From Candidatus Neomicrothrix sp. UBA2110 (GTDB lineage: Bacteria > Actinomycetota > Acidimicrobiia > Acidimicrobiales > Poriferisodalaceae), in contig DCYM01000018.1 in assembly GCA_002331465.1 (NCBI GenBank), positions 1 to 9,946 of the forward strand: DNA of 9,946 nucleotides, written 5' to 3'. Position 1 is the first letter of the stretch. Each line of letters opens with the position of its first letter. The notes beneath the pieces were generated by a model. That model ran no database searches. It was given only the letters and a program-made list of their open reading frames with translations, and was not told where the DNA came from. The translations under genes were made by a program, and so were the position numbers. This document shows, in pieces, positions 1 to 6,155 of the stretch.

Positions 1-122
1 CATCGACTCGTAGACCAACTGCGTTAATCCACCGTTCAAGTCACGCAGATAGGACTGCAGCCGCTTAGAAGGACGTCGTTACGAATCTTGGGCCTCTAGG
101 CTTAGCAGCGCCTAGTTCATCA
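1..122. other. Left edge, no supported gene
   Basis: No convincing coding region is visible here. All three plus-strand frames hit stops quickly, the first at 25-27, and the minus strand shows no family-like protein. A 6-bp inverted repeat, CTAGGC at 96-101 and GCCTAG at 110-115 with an 8-nt loop, lies just upstream of the tRNA gene. It has no T-run, so it could be a weak terminator of a gene beyond the left edge or simply chance. I did not find a clear promoter for the tRNA. Confidence 0.5.
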
Positions 123-207
123 GCCCGGATGGCGGAATGGCAGACGCAGAGGGCTTAAAACCCTCCGTTCCTAACGGAGCGTGTGGGTTCGAATCCCACT
201 CCGGGCA
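123..207 (+). tRNA. tRNA-Leu, anticodon UAA
   Basis: This is a complete class II tRNA that decodes UUA and probably UUG leucine codons. The acceptor stem pairs GCCCGGA (123-129) with TCCGGGC (200-206), with discriminator A207, the base expected for leucine. The anticodon stem GAGGG/CCCTC (149-153, 161-165) encloses a 7-nt loop with anticodon TAA at 156-158. A long variable arm pairs CCGTT (165-169) with AACGG (173-177), sharing C165 with the anticodon stem as one possible register; this arm is typical of Leu tRNAs. The T arm is GTGGG/CCCAC around TTCGAAT (188-194). The 3' CCA is not encoded and must be added after transcription. The convergent reductase gene ends only 2 nt downstream. Confidence 0.97.
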
Positions 208-209
208 CT

Positions 210-1214
210 CTATGAAGCTGCGGACCGAAGCGACTCGGCGGTTTCGGATCCCGGCATGGTCCGATGGTGCGCTGCGGAAATACAACGATCTCGCAGTATC
301 CGATTGAGAGGTGTGGGGATTCCGTATGTCTCTCCTAGCCGAACAACGACACCATTGAAGTGATCCACTTCGACCTGTCCTCGCTGAGAGGCGAGATCTT
401 GCCAGGTACTCGGGTACGACCTTGTCGAATCTGTTACCGGCGGTTTGGCTGGCCACTCGCCTGGTTCACGGAGGCGAGCGATTTGTTGTCGTAGATTTTT
501 CTTTCCGATGGTCCGAGCTGAAATGTTGGCCGCGTCGAAAACATTCGCGGCTTCTTCATTGACATCACTAATGAACTGGCGGTCCAACGGATTGCAGGAA
601 GCTTCTTGAACCGACAGGTTGACCAACGCCAAGTACGCATTTGCCAAGTTTCGAGCGAGCTTGCCCCACTTGCCGTCGACGACACGTTCATCAACTACAG
701 CTTTCATGCCCGCTTCGGTGAGGTCAGAGGCCAATTCATGACAGATTGAGTCGCTTCCGGTCGGCCAACATCCAACTTCCAATAAACGACCGCCTGAATG
801 TCGAACTTTCCCCGGCTCCAGGATTCCGGCTCCCACCATCACTGTGCATCCATAAGTCCTATACCCCTCTTGGGACAGCCATTCTTCGTTTGTCACCCCA
901 TTTTGAAGACAAACCAGCGGTAGCTCTTTGTACAGCGACGAATGCTGCTCGACCGCTGCGAATGTGTCGTCAGTCTTCATAGCAAGAAGCACGACGGTTT
1001 GATCGTCCACGTCGAGATCGTGGGCGGTTGACGAAGCCGGAAGAAACCAGTGTCCTTCGGTGTTCTGCGTCACGGTTAATCCGCCAGATTGCAGGGCTTG
1101 AAGGTGAGGACCGCGGGCTACTAGCTGGACCTTGCGCCCTGTCTCCGCCAACCGGCCAGCGACGACGCACCCGATGCCGCCTGCCCCATGGACGACGTAA
1201 TTAGGTGAAGTCAT
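210..1214 (-). CDS. Ketopantoate-reductase-family (ApbA/PanE-like) dehydrogenase
   Basis: A 334-residue NAD(P)H-dependent 2-oxoacid reductase of the ketopantoate reductase fold, probably cytosolic. The N-terminal Rossmann domain starts with GAGGIG at residues 10-15. CLQNGV at 102-107 matches the conserved Asn region (N105). The C-terminal helical domain holds W-G-K-L-A-R-N at 183-189, with K185 and N189 in the positions of the catalytic Lys and Asn. P-S-T-W-Q-D at 268-273 and E-V-D-x-x-N-G at 282-288 fit the substrate-binding segment. The start at 1214 is chosen because the GAGGIG fold begins right after it and its ATGA overlaps the stop of the SnoaL-like gene by 4 nt; the open frame extends 27 codons further upstream, but only through that gene. 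Family members act on ketopantoate in CoA synthesis, but many paralogues reduce other 2-oxoacids. The coupling to a SnoaL-like gene and the nearby P450 make a specialised role more likely than housekeeping panE. No symbol is assigned. Confidence 0.85.
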   Translation of the reverse strand: MTSPNYVVHGAGGIGCVVAGRLAETGRKVQLVARGPHLQALQSGGLTVTQNTEGHWFLPASSTAHDLDVDDQTVVLLAMKTDDTFAAVEQHSSLYKELPLVCLQNGVTNEEWLSQEGYRTYGCTVMVGAGILEPGKVRHSGGRLLEVGCWPTGSDSICHELASDLTEAGMKAVVDERVVDGKWGKLARNLANAYLALVNLSVQEASCNPLDRQFISDVNEEAANVFDAANISARTIGKKNLRQQIARLREPGEWPAKPPVTDSTRSYPSTWQDLASQRGQVEVDHFNGVVVRLGETYGIPTPLNRILRDRCISAAHHRTMPGSETAESLRSAAS

Positions 1215-1591
1215 CCCCACGGTCCATCGCCCGCCGGAGGATTCCAAACTTCGGTAATGCGTCCGTCGCGAATTGTGAATATCTCTATGCCGCAAATAGT
1301 CACGACATCTCCACCGTGATCAACTAAGTCAGCCTCGTAAGCGGTTACCACTGAGTCCTTATCCTGAACGACTTTCCGGTTGGTGAATCGCATCGAACGA
1401 AACTGTTCATGAAATGATGCAACGCGAATCTTTGCCTCTTCGAGAGTGAGCGTGACTCGACTCCCGTCAGGCTCATGACGAACCATAGGGTCAGCCATCA
1501 AGTCATCAAGCGCGTCGAGGTTGCGGTGGTGATAAAGCTCTTCGGTGTAACGGTCGACAATTTCTGCAGGGGTTGGTTCGGCAATGGTCAC
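1211..1591 (-). CDS. SnoaL-like / NTF2-fold protein
   Basis: A small 126-residue protein with the outline of the SnoaL-like/nuclear transport factor 2 superfamily. It has an N-terminal helix with a 'VDRYTEELYHHRNLDALDDL' pattern, a middle 'RVASFHEQFRSMRF' helix, and a C-terminal sheet ending 'IFTIRDGRITEVWNP', the usual hallmark of this fold. Its length is typical of a single-domain member. Members act as polyketide cyclases, ketosteroid-type isomerases, epoxide hydrolases or non-enzymatic ligand binders, so the chemistry cannot be assigned. The start is GTG at 1589-1591; no in-frame ATG lies upstream before a stop at 1619-1621, and no strong ribosome binding site is visible. It is the first gene of a two-gene unit, its TGA overlapping the reductase ATG, and it is divergent from the P450 across 40 nt. 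Confidence 0.8.
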   Translation of the reverse strand: MTIAEPTPAEIVDRYTEELYHHRNLDALDDLMADPMVRHEPDGSRVTLTLEEAKIRVASFHEQFRSMRFTNRKVVQDKDSVVTAYEADLVDHGGDVVTICGIEIFTIRDGRITEVWNPPAGDGPWG

Positions 1592-1631
1592 GGGTTCATG
1601 CTTGCAGAAGTGGCGGTGTTAGCGTCGCAGC
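1592..1631. promoter_or_regulatory. Divergent SnoaL-like/P450 spacer with TGCAGAA repeats
   Basis: Only 40 nt separate the GTG of the minus-strand unit from the ATG of the P450, so both promoters must be compact or lie partly inside the coding ends. TGCAGAA occurs at 1603-1609 and 1633-1639, and its reverse complement TTCTGCA at 1562-1568. The centres are about 41 and 30 nt apart, close to whole helical turns, which would suit an operator array. A 7-mer repeated three times in about 80 nt is modest evidence. No clear -10/-35 pair was found. Confidence 0.3.
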
Positions 1632-2897
1632 ATGCAGAACTGGAATACGACTCACTCCAATCTGATGGACCCATTGTTCTGGCTCCAACCTGCAGTTGAG
1701 TGCGACTTAGCTATCGCCCGGCTCCATGCGGAGGCTCCACTGGATTGGTTTGAGGAGCCGCTTCCCGAAAATCCGTACCTTCAGGCGGGACCGGGATATT
1801 GGTGCGTTACACGCCATGAAGACATCGCAACGGTGTCACGAAACCCACAGATTTACAGCTCGGCTCAAGGAATAACCATCACCGACGTACCGCCCGAATT
1901 TCTTGAATTTTTCAGCTCAATGATTGCTATGGATGACCCGCGCCATGCACGTCTGCGCCGGATCATCTCGAAGGGGTTCACGCCTCGGATGCTTGGCGCA
2001 TTGGAAGATTCGGTTCAAAACGTGGCGGCCACCATCGTTAATGAAATCGGAGAGAGAGGTGAGTGCGACTTCGTTACCGACGTGGCGGCAGCTCTCCCAC
2101 TCAAGATCGTGTGCGATCTCATGGGGGTACCTGACTCTGCGTACGACATGGTTTTCACCAACACGAACATCATTCTCGGTATAGGGGATCCAGAATTCGC
2201 GCCGGAAGGTGTTGATTTCGTGACAGCGCTCCTCAACGCGGGCGCCGACCTTGCAGCGTTGATGGGCGAAGTAGCGGAAGCAAAAAAGGGGGGAGACGGA
2301 GGTGACCTGACGAGTGTCTTAGTGAATGCCGACCTCGAAGATGACCATTTGGATCAAGTCGACTTGGCTAGTTTTTTTATTCTCTTGGTGGTTGCAGGAA
2401 ATGAAACAACTAGAAACGCGATTTCATGGGGATTGCGATACCTAACGGATCACCCAGATCAACGAGCCATATGGGCCGCTGATTTCGAAAGTGTCGCTGC
2501 CACCGCAGTAGAAGAGATAGTTCGGCTAGCCAGCCCTGTCACCTATATGCGACGCACACTCACTCAGGACACGGTGTTGGGTGGACAAGAAATTTCCGAA
2601 GGGGAAAAAGTGGCGATGTTCTACCTGGCAGCCAACCGAGACCCTGCGGTGTTCGATGACCCGTATCGATTCGACGTCCAGCGAGCGCCGAACCCCCAAT
2701 ATGGCTTTGGTGGCCCCGGCCCACATTTCTGTTTAGGATCTCATTTAGCTCGTCGAGAAATCACTGTGATGTTCCGTGAACTCTTCCGCACATTGCCAGA
2801 CATTCATGCCACGGAGAATCCAGACCCGCTTCAGTCCGCCTTCATTCATGGCGTAAAGCACATGAAGGCCGAATTCACTCCCGTCAGGTCAAGCTGA
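1632..2897 (+). CDS. Cytochrome P450 (CYP125/CYP142/CYP124-like)
   Basis: A complete 421-residue soluble bacterial cytochrome P450, which should insert one oxygen atom from O2 into an organic substrate. The I-helix motif A-G-N-E-T-T-R is at 255-261, with a Glu-Thr acid/alcohol pair, as in CYP125. The K-helix ExxR is E295-R298. The heme loop F-G-G-P-G-P-H-F-C-L-G is at 359-369, with C367 as heme ligand. The C-helix region D-P-R-H-A-R-L-R-R (102-110) and 'GFTPRM' also fit the actinobacterial sterol/lipid-oxidising families CYP125, CYP142 and CYP124, whose known members hydroxylate cholesterol side chains or methyl-branched lipids. The substrate here is not proven. The start at 1632 leaves the usual short lead before 'NLMDP'; an internal ATG at 1665 is an alternative. 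No ferredoxin or ferredoxin reductase gene is in the window. The stop overlaps the next ATG (TGATG). Confidence 0.93.
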   Translation: MQNWNTTHSNLMDPLFWLQPAVECDLAIARLHAEAPLDWFEEPLPENPYLQAGPGYWCVTRHEDIATVSRNPQIYSSAQGITITDVPPEFLEFFSSMIAMDDPRHARLRRIISKGFTPRMLGALEDSVQNVAATIVNEIGERGECDFVTDVAAALPLKIVCDLMGVPDSAYDMVFTNTNIILGIGDPEFAPEGVDFVTALLNAGADLAALMGEVAEAKKGGDGGDLTSVLVNADLEDDHLDQVDLASFFILLVVAGNETTRNAISWGLRYLTDHPDQRAIWAADFESVAATAVEEIVRLASPVTYMRRTLTQDTVLGGQEISEGEKVAMFYLAANRDPAVFDDPYRFDVQRAPNPQYGFGGPGPHFCLGSHLARREITVMFRELFRTLPDIHATENPDPLQSAFIHGVKHMKAEFTPVRSS

Positions 2898-3793
2898 TGC
2901 CTCGCGCCTCCTTAGGGGCGATCGAGTTGGAGTACGACACCGTTGGCTCTTCGGATGACCCCGCGATCTTGTTGGTGATGGGCTTAGGCGCACAGTTGAT
3001 CCACTGGCCTGATGATTTTTGTCGGATGCTTGCTAACGGAGGGTTCCACGTCATCCGATTCGACAACCGAGATGCGGGTCTCTCCACGAAACTCGATGGC
3101 GTCGAGATTGATTTTCTTGCCCTTGTTGCAGCGGCGCTCGAAGGTCAAGAAGTCGCTGACACCCCATATGACTTATCTGACATGGCGGACGACGCTTTTG
3201 GTGTGCTTGATGCTCTGGGAATTGAACATGCCCATGTGGTTGGCGCTTCTCTCGGAGGGATGATCGCTCAGACCATGGCCATAGAGCGACCCGATCGATT
3301 GATTTCACTCACATCAATGATGTCTGCCACAGGAACCCGGGAGGTAGTCGACATTCCGGATGATTCGCTTACGCTGCTGCTCGCGCCTGTCCCGACAGAA
3401 CGAGAGGAATATCTGGACTATTCGGCCCAATATGGGATCTGGTGCAGCAAAAAGTATTTCGATCCGCAACTTGCTAGAGAGCATGCTGTAATCGCATATG
3501 ACCGCTGCCATTATCCAGACGGCTCAGGCCGCCAGATTGCCGCGATGTTGGCCAGCGGAGATCGCGAACTTGCCTTAGCTGAGTTGACTGTTCCGACGTT
3601 GGTAATTCATGGACGAGATGACCGGCTGCTGTTGCCTGCTTTGGGAATGCGCACCGCCGAAGTGATCCCGGCATCAAACTTCTTGTTTCTTAGCGACATG
3701 GGTCACGACCTTCCCGAAGCGCTGTGGCCTGTAGTGGTTGATTCCATCCTTAGTCATGTCCGCAATTCGAGTCCGGTGGGGAACCAAGGATGA
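2897..3793 (+). CDS. Alpha/beta-fold hydrolase
   Basis: A complete 298-residue single-domain alpha/beta hydrolase without a signal peptide, so probably cytosolic. The nucleophile elbow is G-A-S-L-G-G with Ser118 (residues 116-121). H-G-R-D-D at 238-242 supplies the acid, likely Asp242, and M-G-H-D at 268-271 supplies His270. The N-terminal V-M-G-L-G segment (27-31) should form the oxyanion side, followed by the 'RFDNRDAGLS' stretch (54-63) typical of esterase/enol-lactonase-like members. A cap region lies roughly at 145-210. Reaction types in this group include ester, lactone and C-C hydrolysis, so a specific substrate cannot be called. Its ATG overlaps the P450 TGA by one base, and AGG sits about 9 nt upstream. 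The two are very likely translationally coupled, which suggests that it acts on the P450 product or on the same compound. Confidence 0.9.
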   Translation: MPRASLGAIELEYDTVGSSDDPAILLVMGLGAQLIHWPDDFCRMLANGGFHVIRFDNRDAGLSTKLDGVEIDFLALVAAALEGQEVADTPYDLSDMADDAFGVLDALGIEHAHVVGASLGGMIAQTMAIERPDRLISLTSMMSATGTREVVDIPDDSLTLLLAPVPTEREEYLDYSAQYGIWCSKKYFDPQLAREHAVIAYDRCHYPDGSGRQIAAMLASGDRELALAELTVPTLVIHGRDDRLLLPALGMRTAEVIPASNFLFLSDMGHDLPEALWPVVVDSILSHVRNSSPVGNQG

Positions 3794-3836
3794 GAGCGCC
3801 CGGAGCATACGGTTTAACCGATCTGTTGCGAGAGCC
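3794..3836. other. Convergent spacer, hydrolase/LysR
   Basis: This 43-nt gap separates the convergent hydrolase and LysR stops. It contains the short palindrome CGGTTTAACCG at 3810-3820, which could form only a 4-bp hairpin and has no T-run. I see no convincing terminator or gene here. Confidence 0.5.
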
Positions 3837-4727
3837 CTAGGACATGGCGGTTGCGTGGCGTTGAAGTTCTTCGGTGAGTTCAATAGCTGCGGGATTTGCT
3901 AGCCCTGGGTGCCGCGTCGCCGCTACAAGGGTGCGTTTGAGAAGCGGTGTTTGCTGGACAGGAGTCAAGGAAGCGGGCGGGCGCTCGGCCTGAATACGGG
4001 GGAGAACAGTCCAGCCCATGCCAATCAACACCATCTCACTTAATACCTCGGGTTGGTTGGACTCAGCGACCACCTCAAATGGCGCACCCAATGCACGAAG
4101 CGCCTTGCCTATGAGATCTCGCGTTAAGGACCCTTGCGGGAACGTGACCCACGGCCCCCAACGAGTTGGTTCAGCTTGACGGACGCCCGGAGGTCCATAA
4201 ACAAGAAGTTCTTCATCCAACAAAGGAACATGCGTCACTTCTGGGTCATCAGGCTGAACGCAGATGGCTAAGTCAAGGTCACCAGTGCCCAAACCCTGCA
4301 GTAGCTGGCTTGATGGGCCAACAATCACATGCAGATCTAGCTCCGGACGGTTCTCTCGAAATTCTCTCAATGTTTCACCGAAGTGGTCCACTGCGGCGGC
4401 GTCGATCATGCCCACCCGCAACTTGCCAGCAGACCCAGCACGGATTCGTTCAGCCCATGCCGCAAGATCGCCAGTCTGGGCCAGAATCGAACGGGCGTGG
4501 TCAGTTACGTGCTGTGCGGCTTCAAGTGGCACGCGGCGCCTGCCCTCCCAGCTAAATAGTTGGATGCCGAGCCGACGTTGAAGTTGGGCTAATCCTTGTG
4601 AAAGCGCTGATTGGCTGACGCCAAGCGACTTAGCCGCGTCAGCCCAAGTGGCCGACCGGTCCACGGCGACGAGATATTCCAGTTGGGTAACCGAGACGTC
4701 TGGGAGCCTGGGGCGTGATGACCTCAT
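3837..4727 (-). CDS. LysR-type transcriptional regulator
   Basis: A complete 296-residue LysR-type regulator. The N-terminal winged helix-turn-helix spans about residues 13-70, with the recognition region 'AAKSLGVSQSALSQGLAQLQ' at 31-50 and the wing 'RRLGIQLF' just after. A linker helix follows to about 100. The effector-binding periplasmic-binding-protein-like domain begins near 'GKLRVGMI' (101-108) and runs to the C terminus. Length and order are normal for the family. Such proteins bind as tetramers to T-N11-A dyads and usually control a divergent gene and themselves, in response to a small molecule. Here the divergent gene is the inositol-3-phosphate synthase, and a matching dyad lies in the shared spacer. 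The ATG at 4725-4727 has no visible Shine-Dalgarno sequence; a TACGAT element 9 nt upstream of it would give a nearly leaderless mRNA. Confidence 0.92.
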   Translation of the reverse strand: MRSSRPRLPDVSVTQLEYLVAVDRSATWADAAKSLGVSQSALSQGLAQLQRRLGIQLFSWEGRRRVPLEAAQHVTDHARSILAQTGDLAAWAERIRAGSAGKLRVGMIDAAAVDHFGETLREFRENRPELDLHVIVGPSSQLLQGLGTGDLDLAICVQPDDPEVTHVPLLDEELLVYGPPGVRQAEPTRWGPWVTFPQGSLTRDLIGKALRALGAPFEVVAESNQPEVLSEMVLIGMGWTVLPRIQAERPPASLTPVQQTPLLKRTLVAATRHPGLANPAAIELTEELQRHATAMS

Positions 4728-4806
4728 CAGTTCACTATCGTAAACGTAAACATTAGAAATACTAAACTAAACATGCAAAAACTCTTTAAACGCTTATGCT
4801 TTTTGC
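4728..4806. promoter_or_regulatory. Shared LysR/inositol-phosphate-synthase control region
   Basis: This 79-nt spacer is much richer in A/T than its flanks and separates two divergent genes. TAAAC occurs five times on the plus strand, starting at 4741, 4747, 4763, 4768 and 4787. Neither gene has a recognisable ribosome binding site. On the plus strand TATGCT at 4795-4800 is placed so that transcription could begin at or next to the ATG at 4807, which would give a leaderless message. The -35 side is not convincing. Promoter positions are inference. Confidence 0.6.
4753..4765. promoter_or_regulatory. Putative LysR-type operator (T-N11-A dyad)
   Basis: TTAG at 4753-4756 and CTAA at 4762-4765 form a perfect 4+4 dyad with a 5-nt AT-only centre. 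The outer bases fit the T-N11-A rule of LysR-type binding sites. It lies 26-38 nt from the LysR start codon and 42-54 nt from the synthase start codon, inside the divergent spacer. This fits an autoregulatory recognition site. Binding has not been shown. Confidence 0.5.
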
Positions 4807-4809
4807 ATG
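4772..4809. repeat. 10-bp inverted repeat covering a start codon
   Basis: CATGCAAAAA at 4772-4781 is the exact reverse complement of TTTTTGCATG at 4800-4809, with 18 nt between. The right arm includes the ATG (4807-4809) of the inositol-3-phosphate synthase. It could be an operator with half-sites about 28 nt apart, which would place a repressor over the transcription start. It could also be an mRNA hairpin hiding the start codon, if transcription begins upstream of the left arm. A leaderless transcript would exclude the hairpin. Confidence 0.6.
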
Positions 4810-6108
4810 ACAACAGCCAACATCGCGCCCGCTACAGGCAAACTCGGCGTCCTCACTCCTGGAATGGGAGCCGTCGCCACCACCTTTATCGCCGGGGTAC
4901 TTGCGGCACGCCAAGGTCTCGCTGCTCCAATCGGTTCCGTTACCCAAATGGCACACATTCGTCTGGGAAAGAAAGACGATGCCCGTAATCCCCTGATCAA
5001 AGACTTCGTTCCTCTTGCCGGCTTAGACGATCTTGTGTTCGGAGGCTGGGATCCGATTACCCCCAACGCCTTGGAAGGAGCCCAAGCCGCCGGAGTTCTC
5101 GAAGAAAAAGACCTTGCCGCTATCTCCGGTGAACTAGAAGGCATCGTTGCTATGGACGCTGTGTTCGATCAACGATGGGTAAAAAGGCTGGACGGAAGTC
5201 GCGTCAAAGCGTTGGATTCGAAACTGGATCAGGCGCAGGCGTTGATGGCAGATATCGAACGCTTTCGATCCGAGAATGAATGTGACCGACTGGTCATGGT
5301 CTGGTGCGGATCTACCGAGGCATACCAAGAACCAAGTGCGGTGCATCAAAGTCTCGAAGCATTTGAAGAAGGTCTCGCAGCGAACGACGACAACATTTCG
5401 CCGAGCCAGATTTATGCATACGCAGCGCTCATGAGCGACGTGCCGTTTGCAAACGGAGCGCCGAACCTGAGTGTCGACCTTCCGTGCATGATTGAGTTGG
5501 CTGAGCGTCGAGGTGTGCCAATCGTGGGGAAAGATTTTAAGACTGGCCAAACCATGATGAAGACGCTCATCGCTCCCGGCCTCAAGGCCAGAATGTTGGG
5601 ATTGCGAGGCTGGTATAGCACCAACATTTTGGGGAACCGTGACGGTGAAGTACTCGACGACCCTGAAAACTTCAAAACCAAAGAAGTATCAAAACTTGGT
5701 GTTCTCGACACCATCTTGCAGCCGAAGGTCTACCCGGAGCTCTACGGAAACATTGATCACGTCGTTCGAATCAACTACTACCCGCCGCGAGGCGACAACA
5801 AAGAAGGTTGGGACAATATCGATATCTTCGGATGGCTCGGTTATCCGATGCAGATCAAAATTGACTTCCTATGTCGCGACTCGATTCTTGCTGCACCGAT
5901 CGTCCTAGACCTAGCACTGTTCTTAGATCTAGCTCAACGCGCAGGTGAATCTGGGATCCAAGAATGGCTGTCCTTCTATCTGAAAGCCCCGCAGTCGGCA
6001 AATAGCTCGGGCCCCGAACATGACATCTTCATTCAGCAGACGAAATTAAAGAACACACTGCGTGAATGGATGGGAGAAGAACCTGTTACCCATTCAGAAG
6101 CCGGGTAA
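4807..6108 (+). CDS. Inositol-3-phosphate synthase, long form
   Basis: A complete 433-residue NAD-dependent myo-inositol-1(3)-phosphate synthase, which converts glucose 6-phosphate to inositol 3-phosphate. The N-terminal dinucleotide-binding segment is L-G-V-L-T-P-G-M-G-A-V-A at 13-24. The catalytic/tetramerisation core is G-K-D-F-K-T-G-Q-T at 241-249, then 'RGWYSTNILGNRDG' at 267-280, 'NFKTKEVSKL' at 288-297 and D-x-x-x-x-I-N-Y-Y-P-P-R-G-D near 317-330, all diagnostic for the family. At about 430 residues it is longer than the roughly 360-residue actinobacterial Ino1 that feeds mycothiol and phosphatidylinositol synthesis, so it belongs to the longer bacterial subgroup. It is a single-gene unit under its own divergent LysR gene and may feed an inositol lipid, an osmolyte or a cyclitol. 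I see no inositol kinase, phosphatase or transferase beside it. The ATG lies in an inverted repeat and has no Shine-Dalgarno sequence. Confidence 0.93.
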   Translation: MTTANIAPATGKLGVLTPGMGAVATTFIAGVLAARQGLAAPIGSVTQMAHIRLGKKDDARNPLIKDFVPLAGLDDLVFGGWDPITPNALEGAQAAGVLEEKDLAAISGELEGIVAMDAVFDQRWVKRLDGSRVKALDSKLDQAQALMADIERFRSENECDRLVMVWCGSTEAYQEPSAVHQSLEAFEEGLAANDDNISPSQIYAYAALMSDVPFANGAPNLSVDLPCMIELAERRGVPIVGKDFKTGQTMMKTLIAPGLKARMLGLRGWYSTNILGNRDGEVLDDPENFKTKEVSKLGVLDTILQPKVYPELYGNIDHVVRINYYPPRGDNKEGWDNIDIFGWLGYPMQIKIDFLCRDSILAAPIVLDLALFLDLAQRAGESGIQEWLSFYLKAPQSANSSGPEHDIFIQQTKLKNTLREWMGEEPVTHSEAG

Positions 6109-6109
6109 C
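6085..6109 (+). terminator. Possible terminator hairpin over the synthase stop
   Basis: GTTACCC at 6085-6091 and GGGTAAC at 6103-6109 form a perfect 7-bp stem with an 11-nt loop, extendable by one wobble pair (6084/6110). The stop TAA is at 6106-6108, inside the right arm. No T-run follows, so this would be an atypical, U-less terminator, a kind suggested for high-GC Gram-positive bacteria, or an mRNA-stabilising hairpin. It is placed well to separate the convergent genes. Confidence 0.35.
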
Positions 6110-6155
6110 GCTCTCCTCGTCATCTGCCTGACATCCCATGGTGAACGGCGAAATA

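Noticed and set aside
1..27. Possible tail of a plus-strand gene entering from the left edge (frame 1, stop at 25-27)
   Set aside because: Only eight codons are visible, which is too little to recognise a protein or distinguish it from chance.
3797..3806. Minus-strand CTCCGGGC resembling the 3' end of the tRNA-Leu gene, as an attachment-site copy
   Set aside because: The match is only about 8 nt and does not extend into the T arm, so chance explains it.
3810..3820. CGGTTTAACCG palindrome as a bidirectional terminator
   Set aside because: It can form only a 4-bp stem with a 3-nt loop and has no T-run on either strand.
5134..5550. Long minus-strand open frame inside the inositol-phosphate synthase gene
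   Set aside because: It lies fully antisense to a strongly supported conserved gene, has no family-like pattern and no ribosome binding site.
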